Shown: positions 1 through 5,843 of the stretch, piece by piece
Layout of the letters: every line of letters begins with the position of its first letter
How positions within the stretch are numbered: position 1 is the first letter of the stretch
From: CAZPUI01 sp964415525
GTDB taxonomy: Bacteria; Acidobacteriota; Holophagae; Holophagales; Holophagaceae
Assembly (NCBI GenBank): GCA_964415525.1
Contig: CAYQAS010000158.1
Location: forward strand, 1 to 8,313
Direction of reading: 5' to 3'
Length of the DNA: 8,313 nt
The notes under the pieces: model-generated
What the model saw: only the letters and a program-made list of their open reading frames with translations
Databases searched by the model: none
Told to the model about the DNA's origin: nothing
Position numbers and translations under genes: made by a program

Positions 1-1512
1 AAGCGGGTGGCCCTGGCCCAGGCCTGGCTGAAAGAGCCCGATGTGCTGGTGCTGGACGAGCCCACCAACCACCTCGACCCCGACCAGGTGGAAAAGCTCG
101 AAGGCTGGCTCCAGGCCTTTCCCGGCGCGCTGCTGCTCATCACCCACGACCGTCACCTGCTGGATGGCGTCGTTGATCGCATGCTCGAGCTGGAGGAGGG
201 CAAGGTCACCAGCTACGACGGTAGCTACAGCGATTACCTGCTGGAGAAGGCCGATCGCGACTTCCGCGAGGCGCGCCTTACGGACCACATGGAGAACCGT
301 CTGCGCCGGGAACTGGCTTGGCTGCGCCGCGGGGCCAAGGCTCGCACCCGCAAGAGCAAGATCCGCATCCAGGACGCGCTGGATCTCAAGGACGACGTGC
401 AGGAGCGCAATCGCGTCAGCAAATCCGAGCGAATCTCTTTCCAGGACGGCGGCAACCGCAGCCATGCCCTGATCGTCGGCGAGGGCATTCACTTCGCCTA
501 CCCCGGCGGCACCGAGCTGCTCGGTGGCCTGGATCTGATTCTCCAGAAGGGGATGCGCGTGGCGCTGCTCGGCCCCAATGGCTGCGGGAAGTCCACGGTG
601 CTGAAGGTGCTGCTGGGGGAACTGACTCCGAGCCGCGGTGAGCTCAAGCGGCAACCGCGAATGACCGTCACCGCCATCAGTCAGGGACGCGGCGAACTCG
701 ACGGCGACCGCAGCATCATCGACAACCTAGCGGATCGTGCCGCCGTGGTGAATACGGCCACTACGACCCTGCAGGCTCACGTCTACCTCACCCGCTTCGG
801 TTTCCCCGTGAACCAGCAGAACCGCGCCGCATCGAGCCTCAGCGGGGGAGAGCGCAACCGCCTGTTGCTGGCGAAGGCGATGCTGTCCGCGTCCGACCTG
901 CTGGTGTTGGACGAGCCCACCAACGACCTGGATATTCCCACGCTTCAGAACCTGGAAGAGGCGCTCTCGGACTACCCTGGCGCCCTGTTATTGGTGAGCC
1001 ATGACCGGTTCTTCCTGGACCAGGTGGCCACCCATACTCTGGCCTTCAATCCAGAGGCTGACGACGCAGGCGGGCTTGGCTCGGCTGCATCGTGGGGGGG
1101 CACGGGGGGGACTTCGCGACCACAGGGAGCAGGCGGTGCCCCTCGTGCCGGCATTCGTTGGGAGGTCTACGAGGGCAATCCCGCCACCGTGAAGAGCCTG
1201 CGGGAGCAGCGGGCCGCGGAAACCAAGGCGGCGGAGAAGGCGGCGGCCCCCAAGGCCGCACCGGAACCGGCCCGGGCCCGCAAGCCGGGACTGACTCAGA
1301 AAGAACAGCGGCGCCTGACGGAGGTGGAGGCGGCCATGGCCGAGATCCACACGCGCCTTGAAGCGCTGGACGGCGTGCTGGCGGACCCCCTGGCCTTCGC
1401 CAGCATGGAGGCTCCTGGTCACGAGGCCCTGAAGGCTCGGGACGCGGCGAAGGTGGATCTGGAAATGCTCGAGTTCGAGTGGCTGGAACTCGAGGAAAAG
1501 CGCTCCGTTTGA
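1..1512 (+). CDS. uup: ABC-F family ATPase, Uup-like (5' end outside window)
   Basis: This is a soluble duplicated ATP-binding-cassette protein of the ABC-F class. Such proteins have no membrane domain and act on ribosomes or, for Uup, also on branched DNA intermediates. The window opens just after the first signature motif, leaving 503 codons. Counting from base 1, Walker B of domain 1 is VLVLDE (15-20) with its H-loop THD (48-50). A basic inter-domain linker with RRELAWLRRGAKAR (102-115) is typical of Uup. Domain 2 has Walker A GPNGCGKST (191-199), signature LSGGER (280-285), Walker B LLVLDEPT (300-307) and H-loop SHD (333-335). A charged C-terminal tail from about 395, with a KEQRRL segment near 434, matches the Uup coiled-coil DNA-binding domain. 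Oddity: a Gly/Ala/Ser-rich stretch at 351-385 sits between domain 2 and the tail and is encoded partly by two G7 runs. The ABC-F assignment is certain; Uup rather than another subfamily is likely. Confidence 0.9.
   Translation, partial: KRVALAQAWLKEPDVLVLDEPTNHLDPDQVEKLEGWLQAFPGALLLITHDRHLLDGVVDRMLELEEGKVTSYDGSYSDYLLEKADRDFREARLTDHMENRLRRELAWLRRGAKARTRKSKIRIQDALDLKDDVQERNRVSKSERISFQDGGNRSHALIVGEGIHFAYPGGTELLGGLDLILQKGMRVALLGPNGCGKSTVLKVLLGELTPSRGELKRQPRMTVTAISQGRGELDGDRSIIDNLADRAAVVNTATTTLQAHVYLTRFGFPVNQQNRAASSLSGGERNRLLLAKAMLSASDLLVLDEPTNDLDIPTLQNLEEALSDYPGALLLVSHDRFFLDQVATHTLAFNPEADDAGGLGSAASWGGTGGTSRPQGAGGAPRAGIRWEVYEGNPATVKSLREQRAAETKAAEKAAAPKAAPEPARARKPGLTQKEQRRLTEVEAAMAEIHTRLEALDGVLADPLAFASMEAPGHEALKARDAAKVDLEMLEFEWLELEEKRSV
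1094..1110 (+). repeat. Twin G7 homopolymer tracts inside the ABC-F gene
   Basis: Seven G at 1094-1100 and seven G at 1104-1110 are separated only by CAC. They encode Trp-Gly-Gly-Thr-Gly-Gly in the low-complexity linker between the second ATPase domain and the C-terminal tail. The frame is open as sequenced. A one-base slip in either tract would remove the C-terminal tail but leave both ATPase domains intact. Confidence 0.9.
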
Positions 1513-1570
1513 CGGCGGCGCCTTGTTCGGGGTTCCCCCGCCGGTCATCCTGGGAAATCCCTGAGCCGCC

Positions 1571-2764
1571 ATGCCCGACGCCCCCCTGAACATGCTGGTG
1601 ATCCTCCAGGCAGGTGTCCTGCTCGGGCTGGCGGCGTGGTTTCTTCTCGAATCCCTGCGCCGGAAAGACCGAGTCCTCCGCCTGATGGCGCTGGCGGGTG
1701 TGCTGGTGGCGCTGGCGCCGCTGCTCAGCAGGTGGGAGAGTCTCCGCGTTGGAAATGGGCTGGATGTCGTGGGTTATGTGCTGCTGCTTCAGGCCTGCTC
1801 CTGGGCCTACCCCGGTCGACTCCCGCGTCGGTTGCCCTGGCTCCTGCTGCTCGCCCTGCTGCCCGGCCTGTTGCTCCCCAGGGGCGGCACTGGAGTGGTT
1901 CGGGGTGCGGTGACCCTGGGGCAGATGGTCGCAGCCGGTGTGATGCTGCGGGTGCTGTGGGCCCTGTTGCGGTTGAGGCAGGATGGCGAATGCTTGACGC
2001 GGGGCGTGCTGCCTTTCTTCTGGACCGCCAACGTTCTGCTATTCGCCCACACCCTGGCTCAGCCCTACATCGGCGCCATGCTGGGGCTGCAGGACACCGC
2101 CATGGTCCTGCTCTTGTTGGCGCTGGGAGCTGCTCATCTCAAGGACATTGGGCGGCATTTGCTTGAGCGGGCCGAACATCTGGATGCCGAAGTGAGCGCT
2201 TGGCGCTCGCTGCTGGGGGGGCCCTCCTGGCGCACGGGCGAGCCTGCCGATGCCATGGCGGAACGCTTCGGCAGTCGCTGGGCGTCCCCGTCGAGCGGCC
2301 CCTTGCTGGGGATGGACGGCACGCCTCACCGACTTCATCGGGCCACCTTCCTGGACGGGGCGGAGGTCGGTTGGGCCGAGCCGCTCCTGTCGGGCACCCA
2401 AGAAGAAGTGCCGACTTTTCTCAAGGGCTGGAGCGTTGGACTGGGGATGGACGAAGGGCCCACCAGCATGGACGTGCGCACTCGGCTGGAGTCCTGGGGG
2501 GCTTCCGTCCTGCCCATTGGAACCGTGCCCCCACGCGAGGCGCCGTATCCCAACGTCATGATCTGGGCTCGGGAGCCCAGCATCCTGTCCGTGTGGCGTG
2601 AACTCGACCTGGGGCGGCGGCGCTGTCGGTGGGTGCAGATCGGGGGTGCCGACATGGAGGGGCCCCACGCCCGATTGGGGAGGGACTTCTCCGAGGTGGA
2701 ACTTCGCGACGCCCTCAGGAGCCTGGTGTCACCGGGGCTGCGGGCAGGATCTGGACGCGCTTGA
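1571..2764 (+). CDS. Membrane protein with 7TM-like N-terminus and degenerate receiver-like C-terminus
   Basis: I do not recognise this as a named family. The 397-residue product starts with six or seven hydrophobic segments (about 8-27, 36-53, 66-80, 88-104, 113-135, 146-164, 176-190), then an amphipathic helix (190-215) and a soluble C-terminal part. Residues 286-388 follow the order of a response-regulator receiver: strand WSVGLG with acidic MDEGP (293-297), helix ending LESWGASV (306-313), strand NVMIW (328-332), strand WVQIGGA (354-360), and LGRDFSEVEL (369-378) in place of the usual L-x-K-P-F...EL. The phospho-acceptor Asp position holds Trp332, the Thr/Ser position holds Gly, and the conserved Lys holds Arg371, so phosphorylation is not expected. 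No histidine-kinase H-box or ATPase motif lies between, so it may be a signalling protein that lost its kinase core. It starts 58 nt after the ABC-F gene with no strong Shine-Dalgarno; Met8 (1592) is an alternative start. The gene is real by length and composition; its function is unknown. Confidence 0.72.
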   Translation: MPDAPLNMLVILQAGVLLGLAAWFLLESLRRKDRVLRLMALAGVLVALAPLLSRWESLRVGNGLDVVGYVLLLQACSWAYPGRLPRRLPWLLLLALLPGLLLPRGGTGVVRGAVTLGQMVAAGVMLRVLWALLRLRQDGECLTRGVLPFFWTANVLLFAHTLAQPYIGAMLGLQDTAMVLLLLALGAAHLKDIGRHLLERAEHLDAEVSAWRSLLGGPSWRTGEPADAMAERFGSRWASPSSGPLLGMDGTPHRLHRATFLDGAEVGWAEPLLSGTQEEVPTFLKGWSVGLGMDEGPTSMDVRTRLESWGASVLPIGTVPPREAPYPNVMIWAREPSILSVWRELDLGRRRCRWVQIGGADMEGPHARLGRDFSEVELRDALRSLVSPGLRAGSGRA

Positions 2765-3413
2765 GCCGAACGGCGTATTCCGGTACGTCCTGCATTCCCT
2801 TCCGCCAGACGGTGCGCACCTTCTCGATCTTCTGGATGACCTCCATGCCTTCCACCACCCGGCCGAAGGCGCAGTAGCCGAAGCCCTCCGTGGTCTCGGT
2901 GCGGAAATCGAGGGCCTTGTTGTCTGCGGCGTTGATGAAGAACTGGGCCGTCGCGCTGTGAGGGTCTTCCGTGCGGGCCATGGCCACGGTGCCGATGGCG
3001 TTCTTCAGCCCGGCTCGGTAGGTTTGGGGCGCCTCGTTCCGGATGGGGGCGCGCAGGGGCTTCTCGGACAGATCCTCCAGATGTCCTCCCCCCTGGACCA
3101 TGAAGCCGAGAATGACGCGGTGGAAGATCGTGCCGTCGTAGTGGCCCGCCTGGGCATAGGCGAGGAAGTTCTCCACGGTACGGGGGGCGAGTTCCGGCTC
3201 CAGTTCCAGCACCACCGGACCGTAGCTGGTCTCCAGTCGTACCCGGGGCTTGGGGAGGGGTGCGGGTTTCGGCTCAGGTTGAGGGGCTGGTTGCGGGGCT
3301 GCGGGCTCGGCCACCGGCGGCGGCGTGGCCTTCTTGCGAGGCTTGGGCTTCGTCTGGGCGGTCAGGGCGAGGGCGCATAGCACCAGGGAAAGGGTGGGGA
3401 TCGCACGGCGCAT
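2715..3413 (-). CDS. Exported cyclophilin-type peptidyl-prolyl cis-trans isomerase
   Basis: The enzyme catalyses cis-trans isomerisation of X-Pro bonds during protein folding and is probably periplasmic. Residues 1-19 form a Sec-type signal peptide (MRRA, hydrophobic core, likely cleavage after LTA). A spacer very rich in Pro, Lys and Ala follows (about 22-56), then one cyclophilin domain (57-225). Family hallmarks are visible: FHRV with catalytic Arg99, GFMVQGGG (103-110), AMAR (144-147), ATAQFFIN (154-161) and GFGYCAFGRVVEGM (177-190), the last resembling bacterial PpiA/PpiB. The Cys13 in the signal peptide is preceded by Val-Leu and does not make a lipobox. The start is fixed by AAGGAG five bases upstream (plus-strand 3419-3424). 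The 3' end overlaps the preceding plus-strand gene by 50 bp. It is divergent from the prepilin peptidase. A symbol such as ppiA would be plausible but is not assigned. Confidence 0.93.
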   Translation of the reverse strand: MRRAIPTLSLVLCALALTAQTKPKPRKKATPPPVAEPAAPQPAPQPEPKPAPLPKPRVRLETSYGPVVLELEPELAPRTVENFLAYAQAGHYDGTIFHRVILGFMVQGGGHLEDLSEKPLRAPIRNEAPQTYRAGLKNAIGTVAMARTEDPHSATAQFFINAADNKALDFRTETTEGFGYCAFGRVVEGMEVIQKIEKVRTVWRKGMQDVPEYAVRLKRVQILPAAPVTPGS

Positions 3414-3505
3414 GAAGACTCCTTCCTGTCATTGTGCAGGGAACCGGGCTGGGGTTCATCCGGTGGGCACCACGCCGCCGACAGAGGCCTTCGCTACACT
3501 GGGGC
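3414..3505. promoter_or_regulatory. Divergent promoter region between isomerase and prepilin peptidase
   Basis: This 92-bp spacer is the only place for promoters serving the leftward isomerase and the rightward peptidase. Leftward, a clear AAGGAG lies at 3419-3424, and a CACAAT element (minus strand, 3430-3435 region) is a weak -10 candidate. Rightward, TACACT at 3495-3500 ends five bases before the ATG at 3506 and fits the TANNNT form of a -10 box. No convincing -35 hexamer is visible for either. The promoter assignment is inference from gene orientation; only the isomerase ribosome-binding site is clear. Confidence 0.35.
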
Positions 3506-4465
3506 ATGACCTTCCTCGTCGACTTGTCCCCCGTGGCCCTCACATGGTTCCTGGTGCCCTTCGGGCTCAACCTGGGCTCCTTCTGCAACGTGCTCATCCA
3601 CCGGCTGCCTCTGGAGGCGCCGGAGGATCGCAACGTCGTGACGACGCCGAGCCATTGTCCCGGCTGCGGCGCGCGCATCCGCTGGTTCCACAACGTCCCC
3701 CTGCTCAGTTGGCTCTGGCTGCGGGGGAAGTGCGCCGCCTGCGGCTGGCGCATCCCGGTTCGCTACTTCCTGGTGGAGCTGCTGGGCGGCGCGCTCCTGG
3801 GGGGCCTGCATTGGGTTGCGCCCTTCGGCTCGCTGCTCTGGCTCAAGCTGGTGATCTGCGGCTTCGCGCTGCTGGTGCTGTTCTTCACGGACCTCACGGA
3901 GTTCATCCTGCCGGATGTGATCCAGTTCCCGCTGATGGTGCTGGGAGTGCTCTTCACACTGCCCCAGATGATCTGGCCCCAGGCGACCCATCGGATCGCC
4001 CTGGAGGGGTGGCAGATGCTCTCCGTGGAGACGCTCCACAACGGCCTACAGATGGCGCCCGCGTGGTCCATCCCTGGAGGCGCAGTTACCTGGCTGGAGA
4101 GCCTGATCGGGTTGGTGGCGGGCTACGGCGCGCCCTGGCTGCTGGCGACGGGCTATGTCCTCTTCAACAACCAGGTGATGGTGCGGCTTTTCCACCGCGA
4201 GCGGATCGAGGAGGGCATGGGCATGGGCGACTTCAAGATGCTCGCCTGGGTCGGCGCCTTCTGGGGCTGGCAGGTGATGCTCGGGGTGTTCTTCCTGGGA
4301 GCGCTGCTGGGCGGGATGTTGGGAATCTTCGTGTGGGTGTTCCGCAAGGGCAAGGCCCACACCATGCTGCCTTTCGGCTGTCCCCTGGCCCTGGCGGTGC
4401 CGGTGGTGGTGTTCTTCGGGCGCGGGTTCTGGGAACTCTACCTGTCGATGCAGATGGTTTATTGA
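3506..4465 (+). CDS. pilD: Type IV prepilin peptidase / N-methyltransferase (A24 family)
   Basis: This inner-membrane aspartic protease cleaves the leader from type IV pilins and type II secretion pseudopilins and usually N-methylates the new N-terminus. The 319-residue product opens with GLNLGSFCNVLIHRLP (20-35), the hallmark of the methyltransferase/N-terminal domain. A zinc-type four-cysteine motif follows (CPGC 51-54, CAAC 76-79). Catalytic aspartates are Asp129 in TDLTEFILPD and Asp242 in GMGMGDFK. Several hydrophobic helices fill the rest. The two aspartates are 113 residues apart, wider than in compact family members, because of an inserted, partly amphipathic stretch around 150-195. 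An in-frame ATG at 3434 exists, but the leader it would add is Arg-rich and unlike the family, so 3506 is chosen; there is no good Shine-Dalgarno. The aldo/keto reductase follows after 24 nt. No pilin or secretion gene lies nearby, so substrates are encoded elsewhere. Confidence 0.93.
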   Translation: MTFLVDLSPVALTWFLVPFGLNLGSFCNVLIHRLPLEAPEDRNVVTTPSHCPGCGARIRWFHNVPLLSWLWLRGKCAACGWRIPVRYFLVELLGGALLGGLHWVAPFGSLLWLKLVICGFALLVLFFTDLTEFILPDVIQFPLMVLGVLFTLPQMIWPQATHRIALEGWQMLSVETLHNGLQMAPAWSIPGGAVTWLESLIGLVAGYGAPWLLATGYVLFNNQVMVRLFHRERIEEGMGMGDFKMLAWVGAFWGWQVMLGVFFLGALLGGMLGIFVWVFRKGKAHTMLPFGCPLALAVPVVVFFGRGFWELYLSMQMVY

Positions 4466-4489
4466 CCGCGACGCAATCTGGAGTTTCCG

Positions 4490-5395
4490 ATGCACACACA
4501 CCAGCCTGGCTTCTCGAGGCGAACCTTCCTGACCACCCTCGCGGCGGCTACGGGTGGAATTTTGGTGGGAAGAAGCGCCTGGGCGGCTCCCGCTTCCTCG
4601 TCGGCCCTTCCCCTCGTGACCCTGGGGCGCACGGGAATTCGCACCACGCTGCTGGGCATGGGCACCGGTTTCAGGGGCTTCGGGGGCTCCAGCAACATCG
4701 TCCGTGCGGGGAACGCCGAAGCTCTCATCCGCCATGCCTATGATCGGGGCATCCGTTTCTTCGACTGCGCGGATGCCTATGGCACGCATCCCTTCACCGC
4801 AGCCGCCCTAAAAGGATGCGCGCGGGAACAATACTGCCTCAGCACCAAGATATGGCTGCGCGGAGGCTCGCCGGATCCAGATGCCGCCAATGCCTTCAAG
4901 GTGGTGGACCGCTTCCGGAGAGAGCTCGCCACGGACCACCTGGATCTGGTGCAGATACACTGCATGTCGGATGGCACCTGGACGGACCAGCACAAGCGCA
5001 CCATGGACCAGCTGGAGACGCTCAAGGCCCGCAAGGTGATCCGCGCCCATGGCGTCTCGGTGCATTCGCTTGAGGCGATGACCGCCTGCGTGGAGCATCC
5101 GTGGGTGGATGTGGTCCACGTGCGCATCAACCCGTTCGGCGAGGCCATGGACCACAAGGATCCGGCCCTAGTGGCCGGGATCATCGCCAAGCTACACAAG
5201 GCGGGGAAGGGCGTCATCGGCATGAAGCTGGTGGGCAACGGCGCGTTCCGGAACGACACCAAGAAGGTGGACGAATCTCTGCGCTACGTGCTGGGCCTGG
5301 GCACCGTGGACATGGTGCTGGTGGGGTTCGAGCAGCCGGAACAGATCGATAACTACCTGGAACGCATCCGGGCCGCTCGCGCGGCCCGGAAGTAG
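4490..5395 (+). CDS. Tat-exported aldo/keto reductase
   Basis: This is an NAD(P)H-dependent oxidoreductase of the aldo/keto reductase (beta/alpha)8-barrel superfamily, 301 residues, substrate unknown. A twin-arginine signal is plain: SRRTFL (9-14), a mild hydrophobic stretch (15-27) and an AWA cleavage site after residue 32. The export route is therefore folded protein through the Tat system. The catalytic tetrad of the family is present: Asp92 and Tyr97 in FFDCADAYG, Lys120 in LSTKIW and His157 in VQIHCM. The C-terminal cofactor-binding stretch is the less typical VLVGFEQPEQIDNYL (276-290). No iron-sulfur cysteine cluster is evident at the C-terminus. The start is supported by GGAG at 4480-4483, six bases upstream. 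It lies 24 nt after the prepilin peptidase, so co-transcription is likely without an obvious shared function. It converges on the epimerase gene with 20 bp between stops. Confidence 0.9.
   Translation: MHTHQPGFSRRTFLTTLAAATGGILVGRSAWAAPASSSALPLVTLGRTGIRTTLLGMGTGFRGFGGSSNIVRAGNAEALIRHAYDRGIRFFDCADAYGTHPFTAAALKGCAREQYCLSTKIWLRGGSPDPDAANAFKVVDRFRRELATDHLDLVQIHCMSDGTWTDQHKRTMDQLETLKARKVIRAHGVSVHSLEAMTACVEHPWVDVVHVRINPFGEAMDHKDPALVAGIIAKLHKAGKGVIGMKLVGNGAFRNDTKKVDESLRYVLGLGTVDMVLVGFEQPEQIDNYLERIRAARAARK
5367..5390. terminator. 10-bp perfect stem-loop at the convergent junction, possible bidirectional terminator
   Basis: TCCGGGCCGC (5367-5376) and GCGGCCCGGA (5381-5390) are perfect complements around the four-base loop TCGC. 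The stem lies in the last codons of the aldo/keto reductase (Ile-Arg-Ala-Ala-Arg-Ala-Ala-Arg) and 26 bp past the epimerase stop. It is GC-rich enough to fold strongly in RNA from either strand. Neither strand has a T-run directly after the stem (the nearest is TTTT at 5409-5412), so it is not a canonical intrinsic terminator, and it could be a by-product of Arg/Ala codons. Confidence 0.3.
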
Positions 5396-5415
5396 TCAGC
5401 ACTCGAGGTTTTGGC

Positions 5416-5832
5416 TCAGCAGTGGTCGCCGCTGGGCTGGCAGATCTCGATCAGCACGCCCTGGGTCTCGGCGGGATGGATGAAGGCGATGCGGTTGCCG
5501 TGGGCACCCTTGCGAGGGGTCTTGTCGATCATGCGCACGCCCTTCTCCAGCAGCTCGGCGACGGCGGCATCGACATCCTCAACCTCGAAGGCCACGTGGT
5601 GGACGCCGGGGCCCTTCTTCTCGAGGAACTTGCCCACGGGACCCTCGGGCTCGGTGCTCTCGAGGTATTCCAGGGTGGTCTCGCCCACGGGGTAGAAGGA
5701 GGTCTTCACCTTCTGCTCGGGGACTTCCTCGACGTGCACGCGGCTCATGCCAAAGAGGCGGTTCAGCATGTCCTCAGGCTTGTCCAGGCCTTCGCAGGCG
5801 ATGCCGAGGTGGGAGATGCGGAGGATCTTCAT
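5416..5832 (-). CDS. mce: Methylmalonyl-CoA epimerase
   Basis: The enzyme interconverts (2S)- and (2R)-methylmalonyl-CoA, linking propionyl-CoA carboxylation to methylmalonyl-CoA mutase and succinyl-CoA. At 138 residues it is the normal size for this vicinal-oxygen-chelate protein, with two repeated beta-alpha-beta modules. Motifs are RISHLGIAC (5-13), TTLEYLE (52-58), GPGVHHVAFEVEDV (74-87) and GVLIEICQP (125-133). Likely metal ligands by family alignment are His8, Glu55, His79 and Glu129; the second ligand position carries Glu, whereas the Propionibacterium enzyme has Gln. The start has AGGAG five bases upstream (plus-strand 5838-5842). The recovered stop of the Nim-like gene lies 11 nt upstream, so the two form a probable operon. 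Mutase and carboxylase genes are not in the window. Confidence 0.93.
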   Translation of the reverse strand: MKILRISHLGIACEGLDKPEDMLNRLFGMSRVHVEEVPEQKVKTSFYPVGETTLEYLESTEPEGPVGKFLEKKGPGVHHVAFEVEDVDAAVAELLEKGVRMIDKTPRKGAHGNRIAFIHPAETQGVLIEICQPSGDHC

Positions 5833-5843
5833 GTTGGCTCCTG

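Noticed and set aside
1513..1570. Terminator or promoter between the ABC-F gene and the membrane protein
   Set aside because: Only a short GGGGTTCCCC palindrome is present, with no T-run and no recognisable promoter boxes.
3375..3377. Lipoprotein signal on the isomerase at Cys13
   Set aside because: The residues before the Cys are Leu-Val-Leu, which do not fit a lipobox needing a small residue at -1.
2598..3380. Plus-strand open frame antisense to the isomerase
   Set aside because: It is the complement of a conserved cyclophilin, with repetitive Gly/Arg/Leu composition and no ribosome-binding site.
3434..3505. Upstream ATG for the prepilin peptidase at 3434
   Set aside because: It adds an Arg-rich, non-hydrophobic leader before the conserved N-terminal helix; family members start close to the helix.
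3325..4743. Long open frame on the plus strand across the isomerase, peptidase and reductase
   Set aside because: Its product is Arg/Gly/Ala/Pro-rich low-complexity sequence typical of a shadow frame in GC-rich DNA, and it overlaps three well-identified genes.
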